Positions 1 through 4,180 of a DNA stretch of 6,154 nt are shown here, one piece after another. Each line of letters begins with the position of its first letter. Position 1 is the stretch's first letter. A program made the translations under genes and the position numbers. The notes under the pieces are model-generated. The model searched no databases. It was not told where the DNA came from and saw only the letters and a list, made by a program, of their open reading frames with translations. This stretch comes from Acidobacteriota bacterium (lineage in GTDB: Bacteria; Acidobacteriota; Vicinamibacteria; Vicinamibacterales; UBA2999). The DNA is taken from NCBI GenBank assembly GCA_947478985.1, contig CANJYC010000119.1:1-6154 (forward strand). The letters run 5' to 3'.

Positions 1-69
1 CGGTGAGTTGCAGGCGGCGCACGCACCACCAGACACGACAAGAAGGACCAGCAGGGTAAGGCGGCGCAT
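1..69 (-). CDS. N-terminal fragment of a probable exported protein or lipoprotein (runs off left edge)
   Basis: Reading the minus strand from an ATG at 69 gives 23 open codons to the window edge. The peptide starts MRRLTLLVLLVVSGGACAAC and continues NSP. It has the shape of a secretion signal: two arginines after Met, an uninterrupted hydrophobic core at residues 4-12, then a small-residue stretch with cysteines at 17 and 20. Either cysteine could be a lipidation site, but neither has the usual Leu/Val at -3, so an ordinary signal peptidase I site after Ala16 or Ala18 is equally possible. No Shine-Dalgarno sequence is visible upstream (complement of 70-85), so translation could be leaderless or the start could be wrong. 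The gene would be divergent from the RRM gene with about 145 bases between the starts. The mature protein lies outside the window and its function cannot be told. The call rests on the signal-peptide pattern alone. Confidence 0.45.
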   Translation of the reverse strand, partial: MRRLTLLVLLVVSGGACAACNSP

Positions 70-146
70 TGGCCGACAGGATATCAAAGCGTGCTAGACT
101 TCGTCTGTCACGTTGGATCCCGCCGCGCCTGTTCTGCCTGCGTCAG

Positions 147-176
147 TTGCGTAAGTTCTGCACGCTTCCAGTAGCA
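147..176 (+). promoter_or_regulatory. Weak candidate promoter for the RRM protein gene
   Basis: TTGCGT at 147-152 is the same -35-like hexamer seen in front of both receptor genes. An 18-base spacer leads to GTAGCA (171-176), a poor -10 match; TAGCAC one base on is no better. If used, transcription would start near 183 and leave a leader of about 30 bases before the ATG at 215, which is a sensible geometry. The -10 half is unconvincing, so this is only a candidate. Confidence 0.2.
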
Positions 177-203
177 CCCAAGCCCGCCGCTTCCAACCTA
201 TCC

Positions 204-209
204 AGGAAG
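204..209 (+). promoter_or_regulatory. Ribosome binding site of the RRM protein gene
   Basis: AGGAAG lies a few bases before the ATG at 215 (seven bases between AGGA and the ATG). It supports that start over any in-frame alternative. The RNP2 motif begins at residue 3, so a later start would destroy the RRM fold. Confidence 0.7.
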
Positions 210-214
210 AGTGC

Positions 215-538
215 ATGAGACTTTACGTAGGAAATCTGTCGTACAACACCGAAGAACCGCAGCTGCAGGAGCTGTTTGCCGGTGTGGGCACGGTCAATTC
301 GGTCCAGCTCGTTCGCGATCGCGAGACCGGCCGCTCCAAGGGCTTCGCGTTCGTCGAGATGGCGGACGATGAACAGGGCCGCGCGGCGTGCTCCACCCTC
401 GACCAGCGCGACTTCGATGGCCGCCGGCTGACGGTGAATGAAGCCCGTCCGCAGGAAAAGCGGTCCGGCGGCTTCGGCGGTGGCGGCGGCGGCAACAGCG
501 GCGGCTTCGGCCGGCAGAAGCGCGAAGCGCGCTGGTAA
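215..538 (+). CDS. RRM-domain RNA-binding protein with glycine-rich tail
   Basis: A 107-residue protein made of a single RNA recognition motif followed by a short Gly-rich tail. RNP2 is LYVGNL at residues 3-8 and RNP1 is KGFAFVEM at residues 42-49. The aromatic residues that stack on RNA bases (Tyr4, Phe44, Phe46) are all present. The helix/strand pattern of the fold is complete to about residue 78 (RRLTVNEARP). Residues 85-99 are almost all Gly with Phe, Asn and Ser, and the protein ends in a basic tail, KREARW. Small proteins of this build are known from cyanobacteria and many other bacteria, where they bind single-stranded RNA in the cytoplasm and several are cold-induced. The RNA target here is unknown. 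The gene stands alone, with a divergent gene fragment upstream and hairpins downstream. The family call is secure. The cellular role is inference, and I do not assign a gene symbol. Confidence 0.95.
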   Translation: MRLYVGNLSYNTEEPQLQELFAGVGTVNSVQLVRDRETGRSKGFAFVEMADDEQGRAACSTLDQRDFDGRRLTVNEARPQEKRSGGFGGGGGGNSGGFGRQKREARW

Positions 539-580
539 GACTGCTCTCCGGGGCTTAATCGGGGCCTCGTTTCGAACCCG

Positions 581-613
581 ACCCGGGTCCTTCTGGACCC
601 GGGTCCTTCCCCC
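581..613 (+). terminator. Hairpin after the RRM gene, terminator-like but lacking a T-run; also a tandem repeat
   Basis: ACCCGGGTCC (581-590) and GGACCCGGGT (595-604) form a perfect 10-bp stem with a TTCT loop, 42 bases after the RRM stop codon. The trailing sequence (605-613) is pyrimidine-rich but mostly C, so it is not a classical intrinsic terminator. Because ACCCGGGT is itself palindromic, the same bases also form a direct repeat: ACCCGGGTCCTTC occurs at 581-593 and 597-609, with a period of 16. It may end the RRM transcript with help from Rho or protect its 3' end. Confidence 0.45.
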
Positions 614-660
614 CTCACAAACCCAGGTCTGCCCCCCAAGAGGCGGGGGTCCACCCTGGT

Positions 661-703
661 GCCAACGTGCCCTGCGAGCAGGCACCTTGGCCCCACCTGT
701 TTT
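661..703 (+). terminator. Long imperfect hairpin followed by TTTT, possible terminator or RNA structure
   Basis: Bases 661-674 pair with 679-691 around a CGAG loop. GCCAA (661-665) pairs with TTGGC (687-691), and GTG (667-669) with CAC (683-685). CCTG (671-674) pairs with CAGG (679-682). There is one C-C mismatch (666/686) and one bulged C (670), giving 12 base pairs in all. A TTTT run follows at 700-703, eight bases beyond the stem, which is a little far for a standard intrinsic terminator. It could be the second of two tandem terminators after the RRM gene, or part of a structured RNA. Confidence 0.35.
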
Positions 704-748
704 GCGTATTTCACTCAATAAATCGCGCGATCTTCGACATTCGACACA

Positions 749-778
749 TTGCGTTTACCACCGTAAGTGTGGTACAAA
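749..778 (+). promoter_or_regulatory. Promoter of the first receptor gene, shared design with the second
   Basis: The -35-like TTGCGT (749-754) is separated by 18 bases from the -10-like TACAAA (773-778), with TGTG just upstream of the -10. The block TTGCGTTTAC, nine bases, then TGTGGTACAAA recurs almost unchanged before the second receptor gene (4011-4040). That recurrence is the main evidence, since each hexamer alone is a modest consensus match. The spacer holds a perfect inverted repeat, TACCAC (756-761) and GTGGTA (769-774). It overlaps the -10 and could be an operator, but it is not kept in the second promoter. Predicted transcription start is near 785. Confidence 0.55.
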
Positions 779-863
779 TTTGCGGTTCCGCTTGGCCTGA
801 ACGAGGCCGCAGAGCGGCCATGTGGTCAAGCGTGAGCTTGTCTTTACTGTAATCGTCGGTCAT
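779..863 (+). other. Leader of the first receptor mRNA with two small hairpins
   Basis: Between the promoter and the ribosome binding site are two perfect 5-bp stems. GGCCT/AGGCC (794-798 with 804-808) has a GAACG loop. CAAGC/GCTTG (827-831 with 836-840) is capped by GTGA, a GNRA-type tetraloop in RNA. TCTTT follows the second stem. Short stems like these are common by chance, so a regulatory role is only possible. I recognise no known riboswitch class. Confidence 0.3.
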
Positions 864-868
864 GGAGG
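864..868 (+). promoter_or_regulatory. Ribosome binding site of the first receptor gene
   Basis: GGAGG lies 4 bases before a TTG (873) and 13 bases before the in-frame ATG (882). Neither spacing is ideal, so it does not settle which codon is used. The two proteins would differ by only three residues, ahead of the signal peptide. Confidence 0.6.
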
Positions 869-872
869 CTGA

Positions 873-3842
873 TTGCTGAATATGGGGCACCAAGAGAAAG
901 TACTGGGAAGGCTCGTAGGATTGGGCAAGGCGCTGTGTGTGGCGTTCGCGATCCTCGTGTTCGCGCCCGCGCTCGCGTCCGCTCAGAGCACGATCACAGG
1001 CGTTGTCCGGGATGCATCCGGCGGCGTTCTGCCTGGCGTGACGGTGGAAGTATCCAGTCCCGCCCTTATCGAAGGCGTGCGTTCGGCCGTGTCGGATGAT
1101 TCCGGCACCTACCGCGTGAACGACCTGCGGCCCGGCACCTATGCGGTGTCGTTCTCACTTCCGGGCTTCAGCACTGTTCGCCGCACCGGCGTGGCGCTGT
1201 CCGACCTGTTCACGGCGACGATCAACGCCGACCTGACGGTTGGTTCGCTCGAGGAGACGATTACCGTCACCGGCCAGACGCCGCTCGTCGACACCCAGAG
1301 CGTCGTGCAGAAGCAGACGATCGACAACAAGATGGTCGATGCCCTGCCGAGCGCGCGACTGATCCACAACCTCGTGCTCCTGCAGCCCGGCGTGTCCGGC
1401 GTGCGCCTCGGCGCCTCGCAGGCCGACGGCCGGACGACCGTCATTCACGGCAGCCGCGGCACGGCGCCCGTCATGATCGACGGCTTCTCGGTCAACTTCG
1501 TGCCGACCAGCAATTCCAGCAACAGCAGCTTCTACCTGAACGTGGCATTGGCGCAGGAAGTGACCGTCCAGACGTCGGGCGCCTCGGCAGAGTCGCAGTG
1601 GGGCGACATCCTGTCGAACGTGATCCCGAAGGAGGGCGGCAACAGCCTGTCCGGCTACTTCTACACGCAGTACACGAACGAGTCGATGCAGGGGAACAAC
1701 ATCTCCCAGGCGCTCATCGACCAGGGCATCAAATCGGTGTCCCGCAACGACTACAAGAAGAACTTCGTGCCCGCCGTCGGGGGACCGCTCGTGAAGAACA
1801 AGCTCTGGTTCTACAGCGCGTTCCAGTGGCAGGACTTCAACCTCTGGCGCGGCGACATGTACTACAACGCGACGCCGCTCGCCTGGACCTACACGCCCGA
1901 CCTGAACCGCCCGGCACCGAACCGCGTCACCGACGGGGACTGGAGCCTGCGCCTGACGATGCAGGCGACGCCGCGCAACAAGTTCATGGTCTACTTCGAC
2001 CAGCAGCCGCACGTCATCAACCAGCGCAACGCGACGACCTTCAGCCCGCTTTATGCGCCGGAAGCCACCAACACGTACCGCACGTGGCCAAACGCGGTGT
2101 ACACGGCCGTCTGGAAGTCGCCGGTTAACAACAAGCTGTTCCTTGATGCCGGCGCCGGTCAGTACTCGACCTCGATCGCCACTCGGCCGGTTGAGGACCC
2201 CAAGTACCTGGCTGATCCGTACAGCATCATCCCGGTGCTCGAGACGACGACGAACATGTGCTACCGCGCGTCGGGCTGCAACGGCGCCGGCGGCTGGGAC
2301 GCCGATCCGTACAACATTGCGCTCAACTCGCGCGCGTCGGCCAACTACGTGACCGGTTCCCACTCGATGAAAGTCGGGTTCCAGAGCCGCTACGGCCGCG
2401 TCAGCAACAACGCGTCCGGCAAGGACTACACTTATCGCTTCACCAACGGCATCCCGAACCAGATCACGCAGCTTGCGCCCGGCCGCGATCACCAGCGCCT
2501 GCTTCAGACTGGGCTCTTCGCGATGGACACCTGGACCATGAACCGCCTCACGCTCAACCTCGGGCTGCGCTACGACCAGCAGCACGGATGGGTGCCGGCG
2601 AACAAAGTAGATGCGGGAACGTTCGTGCCCGCGCGCTCCTACGACAAGGTCGACAACGTGCCGCTGTTCCGGGACCTCTCGCCCCGCATCGGCGTGGCGT
2701 ATGACCTGTTCGGCAACGGCAAGACGGCCCTCAAGGTGACTGCCAACCGCTACACCGACACGATCGGCGTCGACATCTCGCGCGCGAACGACCCGCTCAA
2801 GCTGGCGGTCGGCAGCGCGACGCGGACCTGGAATGACGCGGACAAGGACTACGAGCCGGACTGCGACCTCAACAGCACGCTCGCCAACGGCGAGTGCGGC
2901 GCGATGAGCGATCAGAACTTCGGCAAGGCCAATCCGCGGAATGTCGGCTGGAACAAGGACATTCTCACGGGGTTCGGCGTCGGTCCCAACGTGTGGGAAT
3001 ACACAGCGCAGGTCCAGCAGGAGGTCATGAACGGCCTGTCGATGAACGGCGGATTCTTCCGCCGCAAGTACGGCAACATGCGCGTCACCGATAACCTCGC
3101 TGTCACGCCGGCCGACTACGACACCTACTGCGTGACCGCGCCGCTCAACAAGGCCCTTCCGGGCGGCGGCGGCTACCAGGTGTGCGACCTCTACGACGTG
3201 AAGCCGGCGAAGTTCGGCCAGGTTCAGAACCAGGTCAACGCCGCCGACAACTACTCCGGCAAGACCAGCGAAACCTGGCAGGGCGTGGATGTCGGCTTCA
3301 ACGCCCGCATCCGTGGCGGCGTCACCGTCAACGGCGGCCTGAGCAGCGGCCGTACCCACCGTCAGAACTGCGCGGTTGTCGATACGCCGACCGTCCAGTA
3401 CTGCGACCAGAAGGAATCGCTGCAGACGCAGTTCAAGTCGACCGGCAGCTACGCGCTCCCGTGGTGGGGCATCCAGGTGGCCGGCACGTTCCTGAACATC
3501 CCGGCCAACTTCCTCTCCGCCACGGCGGTCTACACCAACGCCCAGATTGCCCCGTCGCTCGGGCGTAACCTCTCGGCGGGCGCCAACGGTACGGTCACGG
3601 TGAATCTGATTGCACCGGGCGCCGAGTTCCACCCGGATGGCCGTCAGACACAGGTCGACATGAAGTTCTCCCGCCTCACGCAGATTGGCAAGTACCAGCT
3701 GACGGCGGGTGTGGAGATCTTCAACCTGCTCAACGGCACGGGCGTGCAGCAGTTCAACGACCGCATCGGGCCGACCTACCCGAGCAGCAGCGAGATCCAG
3801 TTTGCTCGCTACGCGCAGTTGATGGCGCAGCTCACGTTCTAG
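873..3842 (+). CDS. TonB-dependent receptor, Oar-like, with carboxypeptidase-regulatory-like domain (complete)
   Basis: Outer-membrane active transporter of 989 residues from TTG at 873, or 986 from ATG at 882; the ATG is a reasonable alternative. Numbering here is from the TTG. A signal peptide covers residues 1-37 (hydrophobic core 20-30, cleavage ASA|Q). A carboxypeptidase-regulatory-like beta-sandwich follows at about 39-125 (ITGVVRDASG, DLRPGTY, LPGFSTV). A TonB-box-like stretch EETITVTG (127-134) leads into the plug at about 140-255, with MIDGFSVN and NVIPKEGGN. The rest is the beta-barrel, opening with VGGPLVKNKLWFY (302-314) and ending in the C-terminal Phe (AQLTF) used by the barrel assembly machinery. 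Eight cysteines in the mature part form four close pairs: 463/469, 664/675, 753/771 and 833/844. An acidic loop NDADKDYEPDCD (654-665) is of the kind seen in related receptors. The length is normal for the family. The ligand is unknown; oligosaccharides or peptides are only guesses, and there is no SusD-like partner. A paralogue follows downstream. Confidence 0.95.
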   Translation: MLNMGHQEKVLGRLVGLGKALCVAFAILVFAPALASAQSTITGVVRDASGGVLPGVTVEVSSPALIEGVRSAVSDDSGTYRVNDLRPGTYAVSFSLPGFSTVRRTGVALSDLFTATINADLTVGSLEETITVTGQTPLVDTQSVVQKQTIDNKMVDALPSARLIHNLVLLQPGVSGVRLGASQADGRTTVIHGSRGTAPVMIDGFSVNFVPTSNSSNSSFYLNVALAQEVTVQTSGASAESQWGDILSNVIPKEGGNSLSGYFYTQYTNESMQGNNISQALIDQGIKSVSRNDYKKNFVPAVGGPLVKNKLWFYSAFQWQDFNLWRGDMYYNATPLAWTYTPDLNRPAPNRVTDGDWSLRLTMQATPRNKFMVYFDQQPHVINQRNATTFSPLYAPEATNTYRTWPNAVYTAVWKSPVNNKLFLDAGAGQYSTSIATRPVEDPKYLADPYSIIPVLETTTNMCYRASGCNGAGGWDADPYNIALNSRASANYVTGSHSMKVGFQSRYGRVSNNASGKDYTYRFTNGIPNQITQLAPGRDHQRLLQTGLFAMDTWTMNRLTLNLGLRYDQQHGWVPANKVDAGTFVPARSYDKVDNVPLFRDLSPRIGVAYDLFGNGKTALKVTANRYTDTIGVDISRANDPLKLAVGSATRTWNDADKDYEPDCDLNSTLANGECGAMSDQNFGKANPRNVGWNKDILTGFGVGPNVWEYTAQVQQEVMNGLSMNGGFFRRKYGNMRVTDNLAVTPADYDTYCVTAPLNKALPGGGGYQVCDLYDVKPAKFGQVQNQVNAADNYSGKTSETWQGVDVGFNARIRGGVTVNGGLSSGRTHRQNCAVVDTPTVQYCDQKESLQTQFKSTGSYALPWWGIQVAGTFLNIPANFLSATAVYTNAQIAPSLGRNLSAGANGTVTVNLIAPGAEFHPDGRQTQVDMKFSRLTQIGKYQLTAGVEIFNLLNGTGVQQFNDRIGPTYPSSSEIQFARYAQLMAQLTF

Positions 3843-3892
3843 TCGAAGGCCTGGGCACATAGCCTGGGACCGTCGATCGGGCAAGTCAGAAT

Positions 3893-3933
3893 GGGGCAGG
3901 AGCTGCATCGGCAGCTCCTGCCCCTCTTTATTT
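3893..3933 (+). terminator. Intrinsic terminator after the first receptor gene
   Basis: GGGGCAGGAGCTGC (3893-3906) and its exact complement (3911-3924) make a perfect 14-bp GC-rich stem with an ATCG loop, followed by TCTTTATTT (3925-3933). It starts 50 bases after the stop codon. This is a strong Rho-independent terminator and separates the two receptor genes into different transcripts. Confidence 0.92.
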
Positions 3934-4010
3934 GGATTTCCTCTTCTTTCGCCTCCCCCAACCTCCCGCCCGCAGCCTGGGCAAGGGCCTTCCTACGACG
4001 CGGGGGGAAG
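3934..4010. other. Spacer between terminator and second receptor promoter, nothing recognised
   Basis: A pyrimidine-rich tract (3934-3970) is followed by GC-rich sequence. GCCTGGG occurs at 3975-3981 and also at 3849-3855 and 3862-3868, on the other side of the terminator. I see no gene, RNA or known site here. Confidence 0.5.
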
Positions 4011-4040
4011 TTGCGTTTACGTGACGCACTGTGATAAAAA
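4011..4040 (+). promoter_or_regulatory. Promoter of the second receptor gene
   Basis: TTGCGT (4011-4016), an 18-base spacer, then TAAAAA (4035-4040), with TGTG at 4030-4033. The first ten bases, TTGCGTTTAC, are identical to those at 749-758, and the spacing to TGTG and the -10 is identical too. The nine bases in between differ completely. Predicted start of transcription is near 4047, giving a leader of about 135 bases. Its position just after a strong terminator fits an independent promoter. Confidence 0.6.
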
Positions 4041-4168
4041 CCCCGCACTTGCAGGCTTGGCACCAAGGTGTGTCAGGCCGTCCGTTCCTACGTCACCAGA
4101 CCGTCGACCAAAGATCGTTCGTCCCGCTTCGTACGACCGACTCAGTCTGATCAGCGTGTATCACCAAT
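4041..4168 (+). other. Leader of the second receptor mRNA
   Basis: Gene-free stretch between promoter and ribosome binding site. It contains small self-complementary pieces: CTTG/CAAG around GCAC (within 4056-4067) and the palindrome CTGATCAG (4147-4154). I see no long stem, terminator or recognisable riboswitch. Apart from the promoter, it does not resemble the first receptor's leader by eye. Confidence 0.35.
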
Positions 4169-4175
4169 GGAGAGG
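4169..4175 (+). promoter_or_regulatory. Ribosome binding site of the second receptor gene
   Basis: GGAGAGG ends five bases before the ATG at 4181. It fixes this start, which is directly followed by a good signal peptide. Confidence 0.8.
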
Positions 4176-4180
4176 CACAG

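Larger units (their letters stand above)
539..748. other. Gene-free, strongly structured region between the RRM gene and the receptor promoter
   Basis: No believable gene lies here. Besides the hairpins at 581-604 and 661-691, a third pairing is possible between them: CCAGG (623-627) with CCTGG (655-659), enclosing a C-run (632-637) against GGGGG (645-649). Three stem-loops would then follow one another over about 110 bases. From about 700 the base composition shifts to A/T-rich (TTTTGCGTATTTCAC and onward), which is typical of an approach to a promoter. A further TTGCGT at 702-707 has no fitting -10 box. Confidence 0.5.

Noticed and set aside
568..582. TTTCGAACCCG resembling a tRNA T-loop
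   Set aside because: No acceptor, D or anticodon arm can be formed around it, and the bases that follow belong to the terminator-like hairpin.
143..718. Long minus-strand frames opposite the RRM gene and downstream hairpins
   Set aside because: They overlap a clear RRM gene, and their Ala/Pro-rich runs come from the complement of the glycine codons.
438..800. 120-codon plus-strand frame overlapping the end of the RRM gene
   Set aside because: An Ala-rich out-of-frame reading of the Gly-rich tail that then runs through terminator hairpins and the promoter; no family features.
823..853. Alternative promoter TGGTCA-N19-TGTAAT close to the first receptor start
   Set aside because: TGTAAT is a good -10 match, but the 19-base spacer is long, the -35 is weak, and unlike the 749-778 block it is not repeated before the second gene. 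It could still be a secondary start.
1155..3908. 917-codon open frame on the minus strand, antisense to the first receptor
   Set aside because: It mirrors the sense gene's GC-rich codon pattern, has a low-complexity Arg/Val/Ala/His-rich composition with no recognisable domain, and its start falls in the terminator hairpin of the sense gene. The plus-strand frame is a complete, motif-rich receptor.
3849..3981. GCCTGGG three times (3849, 3862, 3975) around the terminator
   Set aside because: A seven-base GC-rich word with irregular spacing; likely chance in this composition and not tied to any gene start.
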